Below, one piece after another: positions 21,578-33,483 of a stretch of DNA of 64,000 nucleotides. The notes under the pieces were generated by a model that saw nothing but the letters and a program-made list of their open reading frames with translations, ran no database searches and was not told the DNA's origin. Both the position numbers and the translations under genes were made by a program. Source of the DNA: Tragulus kanchil (taxonomy: Eukaryota; Chordata; Mammalia; Artiodactyla; Tragulidae). The DNA is taken from contig JAIOJX010000003.1 in assembly GCA_022376925.1 (NCBI GenBank), forward strand, positions 37,811,874-37,875,873, written 5' to 3'. Numbering within the stretch: the first letter of the stretch is position 1; every line of letters begins with the position of its first letter.

Positions 21578-22009
21578 GTATTCTGTAAGCAAAAAGTGGT
21601 CAAAACTTGTTCCTTGAAATTAAATTAAACTTTTATCATTTTAGTGCATATAAGTGCAGAATAGCTGATTAACTCTGAAACTTAATCTCAGTATCTGTTG
21701 AGCATTTATCTAGCTAAGAAGTTCATCCTGGTGCAAGATTGGAGGCTGCTTAATGCAGGAGCACTGGTGGAAATGCTCCACTGCACCTCTCACACAGGAG
21801 TTCACCTCTGACTTAGCTCGTTCAGAAACTCAGAAACCTTTTTCCTAGGAAGGCAGCTTGGCCCCCATGCCTCTGACAGAGCACATCACTGACACATACT
21901 CCCAAACATAAGTGCATTTCTAACTCTTTCTTCAAGCCATACCCAGGACTCTTTCTGAGAGTTTTAATAAATAACAGTTTCTCCTTATAGGAAGAATAGT
22001 GACTCTCCA

Positions 22010-22110
22010 AGATGTGCACATCCTAATTCCTAGAACCTGTAATGTATCAAGTGGCATGGCATCTGAGTGGGCCCAATTTAATCATGAGGAACCTTAAAAG
22101 TGAGAAACAG
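22010..22110 (+). mobile_element. MLT1 LTR fragment
   Basis: 'gtgcacatcctaattcctag', 'gtggcatggcatctgagtg', 'cccaatttaatcatgagg' resemble the 5' half of an MLT1 LTR. Confidence 0.5.
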
Positions 22111-22169
22111 AGACAAAAGAAGAGGTAGGAATAATGTGATGTGATGTGAGGTGAACTTTGATGGCAATT

Positions 22170-22635
22170 GCTGATGCCTATGGGTTGAATTGTGTCTTCC
22201 ACCAACATATGTAGAACTCTTAACCTCCAGTGCCTCATAATATAATATTATTCAGAAATAGAATTTTTAAAAACTATAGTCAAGTTAAAATGGAGTCATT
22301 AGCATGGGTTTTAATGCAATATCACCGGTGTCTTTATAAAAAAGTGAAAACTGGGACACGGACATGCATAGAGGGAAGACTATGTGAAGAAATATAAGGT
22401 TATTGCAACGTGAAGGTAGAAGACTGGAAAGATGCCTAGACAAGCCAAGAAATGTCAAACTTGCCAACCAGTCATCAGAAGCCAAGGAGTGGCATGGAAC
22501 TGATTCCCTCTCACCACAGTCAGAGTGAATCAATCCTAACAACATCTTGACTTTGGACTTCTACCCTCCAGAACTGCAAGACAATACATTTCTGGTAATT
22601 TAAGCCACCAATTTTTCCCCAGAAAATGTACTGAT
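22170..22635 (+). mobile_element. MLT1-type LTR (copy A, damaged 3' end)
   Basis: 'gggttgaattgtgtcttcc', 'ggagtcattagcatggg', 'ggtgtctttataaaaaagtg', 'cttgactttggacttctac' and 'ccagaactgcaagacaata'. The end is damaged at the junction side. Confidence 0.8.
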
Positions 22636-23093
22636 TTTCAAGAAGGAACGGAGCTGGAGTCAGTATTCTGTAAGCAAAAGTGGTCAAAACTTGTTCCTTG
22701 AAATTAAATTAAACTTTTATCATTTTAGTGCATATAAGTGCAGAATAGCTGATTAACTCTGAAACTTAATCTCAGTATCTGTTGAGCATTTATCTAGCTA
22801 AGAAGTTCATCCTGGTGCAAGATTGGAGGCTGCTTAATGCAGGAGCACTGGTGGAAATGCTCCACTGCACCTCTCACACAGGAGTTCACCTCTGACTTAG
22901 CTCGTTCAGAAACTCAGAAACCTTTTTCCTAGGAAGGCAGCTTGGCCCCCATGCCTCTGACAGAGCACATCACTGACACATACTCCCAAACATAAGTGCA
23001 TTTCTAACTCTTTCTTCAAGCCATACCCAGGACTCTTTCTGAGAGTTTTAATAAATAACAGTTTCTCCTTATAGGAAGAATAGTGACTCTCCA

Positions 23094-23195
23094 AGATGTG
23101 CACATCCTAATTCCTAGAACCTGTAATGTATCAAGTGGCATGGCATCTGAGTGGGCCCAATTTAATCATGAGGAACCTTAAAAGTGAGAAACAGA
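23094..23195 (+). mobile_element. MLT1 LTR fragment, duplicate of 22010-22110
   Basis: Second copy inside duplication 6. Confidence 0.5.
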
Positions 23196-23253
23196 GACAA
23201 AAGAAGAGGTAGGAATAATGTGATGTGATGTGAGGTGAACTTTGATGGCAATT

Positions 23254-23745
23254 GCTGATGCCTATGGGTTGAATTGTGTCTTCCACCAACATATGTAGAA
23301 CTCTTAACCTCCAGTGCCTCATAATATAATATTATTCAGAAATAGAATTTTTAAAAACTATAGTCAAGTTAAAATGGAGTCATTAGCATGGGTTTTAATG
23401 CAATATCACCGGTGTCTTTATAAAAAAGTGAAAACTGGGACACGGACATGCATAGAGGGAAGACTATGTGAAGAAATATAAGGTTATTGCAACGTGAAGG
23501 TAGAAGACTGGAAAGATGCCTAGACAAGCCAAGAAATGTCAAACTTGCCAACCAGTCATCAGAAGCCAAGGAGTGGCATGGAACTGATTCCCTCTCACCA
23601 CAGTCAGAGTGAATCAATCCTAACAACATCTTGACTTTGGACTTCTACCCTCCAGAACTGCAAGACAATACATTTCTGGTAATTTAAGCCACTCATTTTG
23701 TGATATTCTGCTATTGCAGACCTAGAAAATGAATACACTGATTTT
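23254..23745 (+). mobile_element. MLT1-type LTR, complete 3' end
   Basis: Ends with 'taatttaagccactcatttt' and 'gatattctgctattgcagac', matching LTR 3' ends of this family. This is the undamaged counterpart of 22170-22635. Confidence 0.82.
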
Positions 23746-23884
23746 CAAGAAGGAACGGAGCTGGAGTCAGTAGCCAATGAATGTGTGCAGGCTCTAGACA
23801 CTGGAAAAGAAAAGGAAATGGATTCTCCTTTAGGGTGTGCCAAAAGGAAGACAGTCCTGCTGACACCTTGATTTCAGCTTTCTG

Positions 23885-24362
23885 TTAGTCACTGAATGTT
23901 TGTGTTACTTCTTGATACATATGTTGAAGCTCTAGTTTACACTGGGACTGTTATAGAAAAAAAAGGTCTGTGGGGAAATGATAAAGGTTAAATGAGGTCA
24001 TAAAAGAGGGGATATAAAGCTTGGACCTTTAAGAGAAGAGACACAAGAGTTTTCTGTGTTGCCATGTGAGGACACATAGAGAAGGTGGTCACCTGCAAGT
24101 CAAGAAGAGAGTGCTCACCAGAAATCAAATGGACCAGAACCTTGATTTTGGACTTTAAAGCCTCTAGAGCTGTAAGAACATGCATTTCTGTTGTTTGAGC
24201 CTCAGAGTCAGTGATATGTTTTTATGGTGGACCAATCTGATCGAGATAGATAATGAGACCCATATTGGATTTCAGACCTCCAGAACTGTAAGATATAAAC
24301 TTGTACTGTTGTGAGCATTAAATTGTGGTAATTTATTATGGCAGCAATGGAACACTAATACT
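23885..24362 (+). mobile_element. MST-type MaLR LTR
   Basis: 'gtcactgaatgtttgtgtta', 'catatgttgaagctctag', 'ccatgtgaggacacataga', 'accttgattttggacttta', and a second 3' end 'gacctccagaactgtaag' to 'tatggcagcaatggaacac'. Two tandem 3' ends suggest an overlap of two LTR pieces. Confidence 0.7.
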
Positions 24363-24689
24363 TACTGTGCTGTTAAATTTCTAGTGATGTTTTAGATACC
24401 ATGTAGATTAGCATCATCACAAGAGGTGTATTTGTTCGTCTTTTAATTATTGTAGCTTACAACATAGTCTAATTACAGAAATTCATCGAAAGGAGTGTTG
24501 GCCAAGAAGTAAAGAGTGACATACAGTTAAAGGCATAGCATCACATATTCCCTATTGCCTTCATTTTAGAAGTCTGAGTTTTACTTATTTTTCTTAAAAA
24601 ATATAATTTTAAAAACAATTATTAAATACTTCTCCTTTCTAGAAGAATCTGCTGATTTGGTAACATAAAAATCTGTGAATTTAAAATGC

Positions 24690-24862
24690 AAGAGACTAGA
24701 GTTTGATTCCTGGGTTGGGAAGATCCTCTGGAGAAATAAGTGACAACCCACTCAAGTATTCTTGGCTAGTAAATCCCATAGAGGATTTTGGAGCGATATA
24801 GTCCCTGGGATCACAAAGAGTCAAACATGACTAAAGAGACTGAGCATGCATGCATGCAAAAT
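24690..24862 (+). mobile_element. Bov-tA SINE, old
   Basis: 'tttgattcctgggttgggaa', 'gacaacccactcaagtattc', 'gtccctgggatcacaaagag', ending in a GCAT simple run. The head is largely lost. Confidence 0.78.
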
Positions 24863-25779
24863 GATGTGAAGTAAATACATTTTGCCATCAACTCATAGTT
24901 TTAGAGTATCCAGTAAACACAAAACTATGCACTCCTGAGATTCAAAAATTTGTGACTCAGGAAATTTTGTAGTGTGAAGGTACCAAGGTTTCTACTGGCT
25001 CTACCATGTAATAACCAAGTAGTTTTGAGCAAATTTGTAGCTTTTCTCTAAATATTAAAATCTTTAAATGTATAAGTTAAATAACTTTTCATTTGCATAT
25101 GTTAACCTCAATACACATATCTATATAAAAGCTTTATTTATGTTGTTTGGTTTACCTACGAACAGAAGTCTGCACCACACTAACATAGAATGAGCTCCTT
25201 ATGGAACATTATTTAACTCTTATTCAACCTTTTGGATATCTCTTAGATTGTCTTCCATAATATATCTAGTCAGATTTTACCATTATTTCCAATTCCTTTT
25301 GACAACACTTGATCTATATCCTTTCTAATTTATTTCCAAAATTAGCACTTATGAAACTTTTCTTGACCTCCAGAACTGTAAGATATAAACTTGTACTGTT
25401 GTGAGCATTAAATTGTGGTAATTTATTATGGCAGCAATGGAACACTAATACTTACTGTGCTGTTAAATTTCTAGTGATGTTTTAGATACCATGTAGATTA
25501 GCATCATCACAAGAGGTGTATTTGTTCGTCTTTTAATTATTGTAGCTTACAACATAGTCTAATTACAGAAATTCATCGAAAGGAGTGTTGGCCAAGAAGT
25601 AAAGAGTGACATACAGTTAAAGGCATAGCATCACATATTCCCTATTGCCTTCATTTTAGAAGTCTGAGTTTTACTTATTTTTCTTAAAAAATATAATTTT
25701 AAAAACAATTATTAAATACTTCTCCTTTCTAGAAGAATCTGCTGATTTGGTAACATAAAAATCTGTGAATTTAAAATGC

Positions 25780-25952
25780 AAGAGACTAGAGTTTGATTCC
25801 TGGGTTGGGAAGATCCTCTGGAGAAATAAGTGACAACCCACTCAAGTATTCTTGGCTAGTAAATCCCATAGAGGATTTTGGAGCGATATAGTCCCTGGGA
25901 TCACAAAGAGTCAAACATGACTAAAGAGACTGAGCATGCATGCATGCAAAAT
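25780..25952 (+). mobile_element. Bov-tA SINE, duplicate of 24690-24862
   Basis: Second copy inside duplication 7. Confidence 0.78.
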
Positions 25953-27119
25953 GATGTGAAGTAAATACATTTTGCCATCAACTCATAGTTTTAGAGTATC
26001 CAGTAAACACAAAACTATGCACTCCTGAGATTCAAAAATTTGTGACTCAGGAAATTTTGTAGTGTGAAGGTACCAAGGTTTCTACTGGCTCTACCATGTA
26101 ATAACCAAGTAGTTTTGAGCAAATTTGTAGCTTTTCTCTAAATATTAAAATCTTTAAATGTATAAGTTAAATAACTTTTCATTTGCATATGTTAACCTCA
26201 ATACACATATCTATATAAAAGCTTTATTTATGTTGTTTGGTTTACCTACGAACAGAAGTCTGCACCACACTAACATAGAATGAGCTCCTTATGGAACATT
26301 ATTTAACTCTTATTCAACCTTTTGGATATCTCTTAGATTGTCTTCCATAATATATCTAGTCAGATTTTACCATTATTTCCAATTCCTTTTGACAACACTT
26401 GATCTATATCCTTTCTAATTATTTCATAATTTTTTACATTGTAGTGAGTTTATACATTTGTATCTCTCATTAGACTTAGAACTACTTGGGGAAAGGACTG
26501 GAAGTTATCTCTTATTTAGCTTTATGTTTCTACAATACTTCCACAACTATCTTAAATCCTAGAATATAAAAATATTTCATAAAGTTTGCTCAATGAAAGA
26601 CCACTAGCATCATTAAACATTTTTCTCTTCTGTGTGCTTGACTCATAAATGACAGAATAGATGTGTTTTTTATAGGACATAAGAAAACCAAACATGCTGG
26701 CAAACAAAATGTGTAGAGACAAAAATTATGAAGGAGTTATAATAGTGCATTTGCTATTGAAAATGCATTAAATCAAAATTATCATTTATTTCCATGGTGA
26801 AATGAAGAAAAATACTGAGTAGAAATCATAAAGCCAGGACCTAATCCTGCTCCCCAACTGTTTGACTCCATTACTTGGAAAAAGTCAATAAAACTCTTTG
26901 GGTCTCCTTTTTCAATCTACAAAATGACACTGAACACTTTCTGATATTCTCCCAAATTCTTCACTTATGAACATTTTTGACTTTGACTATTCATACAAGT
27001 ATAACTAAAGTATCGTGATCTAAAGGGTTCAGAAGAGAGACAGCAGTCAGGAAGCTCTGTGAAAAAATGGTACCATTTTCCCAGGTCCCAGTGCAAACTT
27101 CCAGATCCTGTACATTTTC

Positions 27120-27345
27120 AGGGGATTTCCAGGTGGCACAGTGGTGAAGACTCCACCTGCCAATGCAGGAGATGTAGGAAATGTGGGTTCAGTACCTGGG
27201 TCAGGAAGATCCCCTGGAGGAGAAAATGGCAACCCATTCCAGTATTGTTGCCTGGAAAACCCCTTGGACAGAGGAGACAGACAGAGGAGACTGACAACTA
27301 CAATCCATGGGGTTCCAAAGAATCAAGCAGGACTAAACACACATA
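27120..27345 (+). mobile_element. Bov-tA SINE
   Basis: 'ggggatttccaggtggcaca', 'tacctgggtcaggaagatc', 'cattccagtattgttgcctg'. An internal 'gacagaggaga' repeat lengthens the 3' half. Confidence 0.88.
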
Positions 27346-28205
27346 AAGACACACATACTTTGCCATCCAGAGTGATACAGTTGCAAGTATGATACCTTAA
27401 TATGCAAGGGCCATATCTAACATTTTAAGAAGCTCAGTGCCCTTCCATCTGCCTAGCCCAACTTGCAAAACTGTGGAACTCTGGTCCTGTTCATAGTCCT
27501 GGGCTAAAGAGCACATGTGCTAGGGTCTACCATACTTGGCCATCTTTATATATAGCAGAAATTTCCCATCCTGACAAGATGCCAAAATTGGTCTCTGCCT
27601 GCTCATCTGTACTGCACATAACTATAAAACCTGGAAATAAGTCAATGGAAAATCAAAGGAGAACTTTGAAAGTTGGAAGAGGAATACCCGTCACTGCAAA
27701 AAGACCCTCATGTGTTTTTTTTTTTGGGACTCATAAATGACAGAATAGATGTGTTTTTTATAGGACATAAGAAAACCAAACATGCTGGCAAACAAAATGT
27801 GTAGAGACAAAAATTATGAAGGAGTTATAATAGTGCATTTGCTATTGAAAATGCATTAAATCAAAATTATCATTTATTTCCATGGTGAAATGAAGAAAAA
27901 TACTGAGTAGAAATCATAAAGCCAGGACCTAATCCTGCTCCCCAACTGTTTGACTCCATTACTTGGAAAAAGTCAATAAAACTCTTTGGGTCTCCTTTTT
28001 CAATCTACAAAATGACACTGAACACTTTCTGATATTCTCCCAAATTCTTCACTTATGAACATTTTTGACTTTGACTATTCATACAAGTATAACTAAAGTA
28101 TCGTGATCTAAAGGGTTCAGAAGAGAGACAGCAGTCAGGAAGCTCTGTGAAAAATGGTACCATTTTCCCAGGTCCCAGTGCAAACTTCCAGATCCTGTAC
28201 ATTTT

Positions 28206-28432
28206 CAGGGGATTTCCAGGTGGCACAGTGGTGAAGACTCCACCTGCCAATGCAGGAGATGTAGGAAATGTGGGTTCAGTACCTGGGTCAGGAAGATCCC
28301 CTGGAGGAGAAAATGGCAACCCATTCCAGTATTGTTGCCTGGAAAACCCCTTGGACAGAGGAGACAGACAGAGGAGACTGACAACTACAATCCATGGGGT
28401 TCCAAAGAATCAAGCAGGACTAAACACACATA
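28206..28432 (+). mobile_element. Bov-tA SINE, duplicate of 27120-27345
   Basis: Second copy inside duplication 8. Confidence 0.88.
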
Positions 28433-28773
28433 AAGACACACATACTTTGCCATCCAGAGTGATACAGTTGCAAGTATGATACCTTAATATGCAAGGGCCA
28501 TATCTAACATTTTAAGAAGCTCAGTGCCCTTCCATCTGCCTAGCCCAACTTGCAAAACTGTGGAACTCTGGTCCTGTTCATAGTCCTGGGCTAAAGAGCA
28601 CATGTGCTAGGGTCTACCATACTTGGCCATCTTTATATATAGCAGAAATTTCCCATCCTGACAAGATGCCAAAATTGGTCTCTGCCTGCTCATCTGTACT
28701 GCACATAACTATAAAACCTGGAAATAAGTCAATGGAAAATCAAAGGAGAACTTTGAAAGTTGGAAGAGGAATA

Positions 28774-29395
28774 TTCACTGGCCAGAGACCCCTGGGCTAG
28801 AGGAATGGCACAGTGGGAGATTATTTTACAAACCCACAGCCAACAGAAGAAGGTGACCTAGACCCCGGGTTTCTTAATTTCCAACCCAACAACAAAGAAC
28901 ATCCCAGATTAGTTCATGCCCACTACATCAAATGGGTGTACCTCTGATAATACCAGGAAAAACCAGCAGTACCATCATGGAGGATCAGTCAGAAGTCTCA
29001 TTGATAACAGCAGCTATGGGAAGCACTTCCCCACTGGTCCTACGACTCCCCTCTGAACCTGGAAACCCAGGGGACAAGGTGGGTTCCAACACAAGGACCC
29101 AGCCTGGGGGTGCTTACCTCCCCCACAAGGCTTGAAAGTCTCCTCTCCCAACTGAATACACCATGCAGCTGGGGAACACCAACATAAGAGATGGAGACCC
29201 TCATACATGGGGAGGAACCCACCACCACAAGTTCCTAACCCAGGAGGCATTCTGTTCTATGAGCCTAAGCATCTCTACCTATCTAGAGAGACAAGACAGT
29301 TTGGCTTGGAAATGTCCCTTCAGGTCCCTCAGGTTGCATCAGCAGGGACCAGTAGAAGTTTGAGGGAAAATCTTGGCAAAAGCAGAGGACCACAG
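28774..29395. other. GC-richer unassigned sequence
   Basis: More GC-rich than its neighbours, with short overlapping frames on both strands (plus 28932-29135, minus 29014-29250). None resembles a known protein. It could be internal sequence of an old retrovirus-like element given the ERV-like flank at 29620, but I see no protein motif. Confidence 0.4.
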
Positions 29396-29397
29396 AG

Positions 29398-29610
29398 GGC
29401 TTCCCTGATGGCTCAGTGGTAAAGAGTCCATCTGCAATGGAGGACACAAGGGCTCGATCATTTGGTCAGGAAGATCCCGTGGAGAGAAAAAATGGTATCA
29501 CACTCCAGTATTTTTCCAGTACTCTTGCCTAGAAAATCCCATGGACAGAGGAGCCTGGTGGGCTACAGTCCAGGGGATCACAAAAGAGTTGGAGACTACT
29601 GAGCTAGTGA
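29398..29610 (+). mobile_element. Bov-tA SINE
   Basis: 'ggcttccctgatggctcagt', 'actccagtatttttccagt', 'catggacagaggagcctgg', 'gggctacagtccaggggatc'. An 18-base internal duplication of the 'ccagtattcttgcc' region is visible (29502-29528). Confidence 0.88.
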
Positions 29611-29619
29611 TAAGCAGGT

Positions 29620-30067
29620 ATGTCTTAAAGAGAGAATTAAGATTCTGGTCAAAATTGTTCACTGGAAAAAACACACAACTTTGAAGTTGAGAATTACATT
29701 GTATTCCTTGGACTTCCTGAGGGCTTCAGGTTTGCTCTAAGGAACTGCTCCAAGGTGTAGGGAGGAGTCAGGATACATAGGGGATTTTGCAACAAGGACC
29801 AGATCCTTGGAAGATCAAAAGATTACTGTTGATTTTCTTTACAAAAAAAAAAAAAAAAAAGGATATCTCAAATTAACAAATTTAGCACTTTCCTAAGTTT
29901 AACAAGATGCAAGAGTCTGGGCTCATTGTAATAATTCCTTTGATATGCACCTCAGCTCTCTGGGGTGCAGCCTCCTCTTTCCCATCCTGGGTTCCCTCAG
30001 GGTGCAACTTTGTGAGAGCCAGCAATGCCTGAGGGCTTGGCAGTGGCTAGCTCATTTTGCCTCCAGT
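29620..30067. mobile_element. Ruminant ERV-derived sequence (copy A)
   Basis: 'ttggacttcctgagggcttc', 'aagagtctgggctcattgt' and 'ttgatatgcacctcagctct' recall a ruminant ERV LTR or leader region. Truncated by the duplication junction. The family name is from memory and uncertain. Confidence 0.45.
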
Positions 30068-30496
30068 GTACCATCATGGAGGATCAGTCAGAAGTCTCAT
30101 TGATAACAGCAGCTATGGGAAGCACTTCCCCACTGGTCCTACGACTCCCCTCTGAACCTGGAAACCCAGGGGACAAGGTGGGTTCCAACACAAGGACCCA
30201 GCCTGGGGGTGCTTACCTCCCCCACAAGGCTTGAAAGTCTCCTCTCCCAACTGAATACACCATGCAGCTGGGGAACACCAACATAAGAGATGGAGACCCT
30301 CATACATGGGGAGGAACCCACCACCACAAGTTCCTAACCCAGGAGGCATTCTGTTCTATGAGCCTAAGCATCTCTACCTATCTAGAGAGACAAGACAGTT
30401 TGGCTTGGAAATGTCCCTTCAGGTCCCTCAGGTTGCATCAGCAGGGACCAGTAGAAGTTTGAGGGAAAATCTTGGCAAAAGCAGAGGACCACAGAG

Positions 30497-30709
30497 GGCT
30501 TCCCTGATGGCTCAGTGGTAAAGAGTCCATCTGCAATGGAGGACACAAGGGCTCGATCATTTGGTCAGGAAGATCCCGTGGAGAGAAAAAATGGTATCAC
30601 ACTCCAGTATTTTTCCAGTACTCTTGCCTAGAAAATCCCATGGACAGAGGAGCCTGGTGGGCTACAGTCCAGGGGATCACAAAAGAGTTGGAGACTACTG
30701 AGCTAGTGA
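30497..30709 (+). mobile_element. Bov-tA SINE, duplicate of 29398-29610
   Basis: Second copy inside duplication 9. Confidence 0.88.
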
Positions 30710-30718
30710 TAAGCAGGT

Positions 30719-31230
30719 ATGTCTTAAAGAGAGAATTAAGATTCTGGTCAAAATTGTTCACTGGAAAAAACACACAACTTTGAAGTTGAGAATTACATTG
30801 TATTCCTTGGACTTCCTGAGGGCTTCAGGTTTGCTCTAAGGAACTGCTCCAAGGTGTAGGGAGGAGTCAGGATACATAGGGGATTTTGCAACAAGGACCA
30901 GATCCTTGGAAGATCAAAAGATTACTGTTGATTTTCTTTACAAAAAAAAAAAAAAAAAAGGATATCTCAAATTAACAAATTTAGCACTTTCCTAAGTTTA
31001 ACAAGATGCAAGAGTCTGGGCTCATTGTAATAATTCCTTTGATATGCACCTCAGCTCTCTGGGGTGCAGCCTCCTCTTTCCCATCCTGGGTTCCCTCAGG
31101 GTGCAACTTTGTGAGAGCCAGCAATGCCTGAGGGCTTGGCAGTGGCTAGCTCATTTTGCCTCCAGTGTGAGTTCCCTCAGGGCTCACCACTGATAATGGA
31201 CATAATGGTTTGATGGCTTCAACATCCTTT
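30719..31230. mobile_element. Ruminant ERV-derived sequence, continuing copy
   Basis: Same as 29620-30067 but runs past the junction to about 31230. Contains an A run of about 17 bases at 30942. No coding sequence. Confidence 0.45.
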
Positions 31231-31922
31231 GTTTACTGATATGACTGGCAGCATTTTTCATTCACAAAGCTAAGACAGGACCAAGCACAAGTTAACATGA
31301 GCCAGGGGACTTTGGAAAGTAGCATGAGATGCTTTAAAGAAGGACTTTTTACAACAGAAAGACATAAAGGAAAGAATTCATTACAGATCCTCTGTGAAAT
31401 AACCAGTCTGCACAAATCACTTAATGGAAATGCGAACTGTAGGGGCTAATGGATTTTAATAGAATAAGAAGACACTGATTTTGTCAAGCTATTGTAACTA
31501 GTTCCAAAAGAGAAAAACATCCAAAACTACCCTTAAGATACCTTGTAATTTTCTGCAATAGGAAAGTTCTTAACTGCTTTCTAAAATAGCCCTGTGGTCC
31601 TCTTTTCTTTTTAACGTTCAAGTGACACATTTTGAAACTTAAGAGAAATAAGTTGCTTGACTCATTTATGATAAAATCGTTTTCCATTAGTGTGAATAGA
31701 TTTGTGTTTCCTTCCTTGTACTAGAAAAAGCAAACATTTATGCTTTATAGCAAAACTTTTTGCAATTTAGCTACCAGAATATCTTTTACACTCAAAATAG
31801 AGCACAGTTGATAAAATTATTTTTTATGCAGAACCATTTGTTTGCAATCAAAGTGAGTATGCATCTGTCTGTGATATGTATGATAAAATATAGTAAAAAT
31901 GTAATGGTTTATTGCAATTGCT
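31231..31922. other. AT-rich unassigned sequence
   Basis: No repeat or gene recognised. Confidence 0.5.
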
Positions 31923-32127
31923 GGAATATAATTTGTGGTGCTTAAATAAGTAACAGAGCCTATCCCATGCTGCCATAATCACAGTCGAATAAAATGCCCT
32001 CCCAAATATGCCCCAAATAACCAGATCAGTAGTCAAGGGCAACTCAGAATTTTGTCAAGGTCATTTGCGAAAGGACATCTTTCGGCTCTTTTTTTGGAAA
32101 TTGTCTCATCCATTCCTCCTCTGGGCC

Positions 32128-32328
32128 CTTCTGGTTGTTCAGGTGGTAAAGAATCTGCCTGCAATGCGGGAGACTCAGGATTGATTCCTGGGTCAGGAAG
32201 ATCCCCTGAAGAAGGGAATTGCAACCCACTCCAGTGTTCTTGCCTGGAGAACCCGTGGACAAAGGAGCCTGGGGGGCTACAGTCCATGCGGTCACAAAGG
32301 GTCCAAAACATCTGAGCAATGAACACAT
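32128..32328 (+). mobile_element. Bov-tA SINE
   Basis: 'ttgttcaggtggtaaagaat', 'gattgattcctgggtcagga', 'agtgttcttgcctggagaac', 'gggggctacagtccatgcg'. Confidence 0.88.
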
Positions 32329-32394
32329 TCCTACTGCTCAAATAACAGTGCATTCTCTATGTCTGTCGGCCAAGCAGCTGCTCATTGAATTTTT

Positions 32395-32875
32395 ATAACT
32401 TCTTCCTATCTTCCAAATCTACCCTTTTATGCCACTCGATTGCCTTTATCATATAACCATTATTTCTCATGTTACTATCATAGTACATTCCTGGCTGATT
32501 CCTATATCTTAAGTTTTATCCCCTTCAAGCCATCTTTCATAGAATTAAAAAAAAAAAAAAAAAGTAAGAGATCTTTATAAAACATACACTTCGTCAGATG
32601 TTCCCTCTGTTTAATAAGCTTTCCATGGTCCATGACTATTTTATGAATAGAATCCAAAGCCCAGAGTATGGACTCAGTGCTTTTACAAGATGACTCCTCA
32701 TTCTCTTTCTAAGCTTTTCTCCTGCTGGGATTTCACCTGCCACCCCAGCCCCCTATTCCATGTTCTACCAAACTGAACTCTCAATTTGACCTTTGAAACT
32801 TTCCACAGACTCCTTCCTCCACCTTAAACACCCTCCCTATTCTTTCTTCCTTCTTCCTGATGAATTCATATTCTT
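32395..32875 (+). mobile_element. L2 LINE fragment (copy A)
   Basis: Long C/T-rich L2 3' region: 'ttccaaatctacccttttat', 'cccttcaagccatctttca', then 'gaatagaatccaaagccca' and 'gactcctcattctctttct'. Contains an A run at 32547-32563. Ancient and non-coding. Confidence 0.6.
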
Positions 32876-32903
32876 TTTTTTTTAATTTTAAAATAGCATA
32901 TTC

Positions 32904-33010
32904 ATTGTTTGAGCTGTCACTGTAAAGTACCACACACTGAGGGGCTTAACAGAAATTTCTTTCCCATATTTCTGGCGACTAGAAGTTCAAGACCAAGGTG
33001 TCAGCATTCC
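32904..33010 (-). mobile_element. MLT1 LTR fragment cut by junction
   Basis: The start of the minus-strand MLT1 that is complete at 33985-34410. Confidence 0.75.
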
Positions 33011-33216
33011 GGGAATATAATTTGTGGTGCTTAAATAAGTAACAGAGCCTATCCCATGCTGCCATAATCACAGTCGAATAAAATGCCCTCCCAAATATGC
33101 CCCAAATAACCAGATCAGTAGTCAAGGGCAACTCAGAATTTTGTCAAGGTCATTTGCGAAAGGACATCTTTCGGCTCTTTTTTTGGAAATTGTCTCATCC
33201 ATTCCTCCTCTGGGCC

Positions 33217-33416
33217 CTTCTGGTTGTTCAGGTGGTAAAGAATCTGCCTGCAATGCGGAGACTCAGGATTGATTCCTGGGTCAGGAAGATCCCCTGAAGA
33301 AGGGAATTGCAACCCACTCCAGTGTTCTTGCCTGGAGAACCCGTGGACAAAGGAGCCTGGGGGGCTACAGTCCATGCGGTCACAAAGGGTCCAAAACATC
33401 TGAGCAATGAACACAT
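33217..33416 (+). mobile_element. Bov-tA SINE, duplicate of 32128-32328
   Basis: Second copy inside duplication 10, one G shorter. Confidence 0.88.
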
Positions 33417-33483
33417 TCCTACTGCTCAAATAACAGTGCATTCTCTATGTCTGTCGGCCAAGCAGCTGCTCATTGAATTTTTA

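Larger units (their letters stand above)
21578..23772. repeat. Direct duplication 6 (period about 1084)
   Basis: Copy A is 21578-22662 and copy B 22663-23772. Copy A has one extra A near its start and, near the junction, a scrambled deletion of about 25 bases (22606-22635) relative to copy B (23690-23745). Confidence 0.97.
24275..26426. repeat. Direct duplication 7 (period 1090)
   Basis: Copy A is 24275-25336 and copy B 25365-26426, with about 28 bases of filler between (25337-25364). The interiors look identical over about 1050 bases. Confidence 0.97.
26640..28773. repeat. Direct duplication 8 (period about 1087)
   Basis: Copy A is 26640-27686 and copy B 27728-28773, separated by 41 bases of filler (27687-27727) ending in a T run. 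One A is missing in copy B near 28148. Confidence 0.97.
28969..31168. repeat. Direct duplication 9 (period 1099)
   Basis: Copy A is 28969-30067 and copy B 30068-31168. The junction shares 'gt'. I see almost no internal differences apart from the length of an A run (29843/30942). Confidence 0.97.

Noticed and set aside
28932..29135. 67-codon open frame, seen again in part at 30025-30234
   Set aside because: No recognisable domain, no splice or promoter context, and minus-strand frames of similar length overlap it. The second copy comes from duplication 9.
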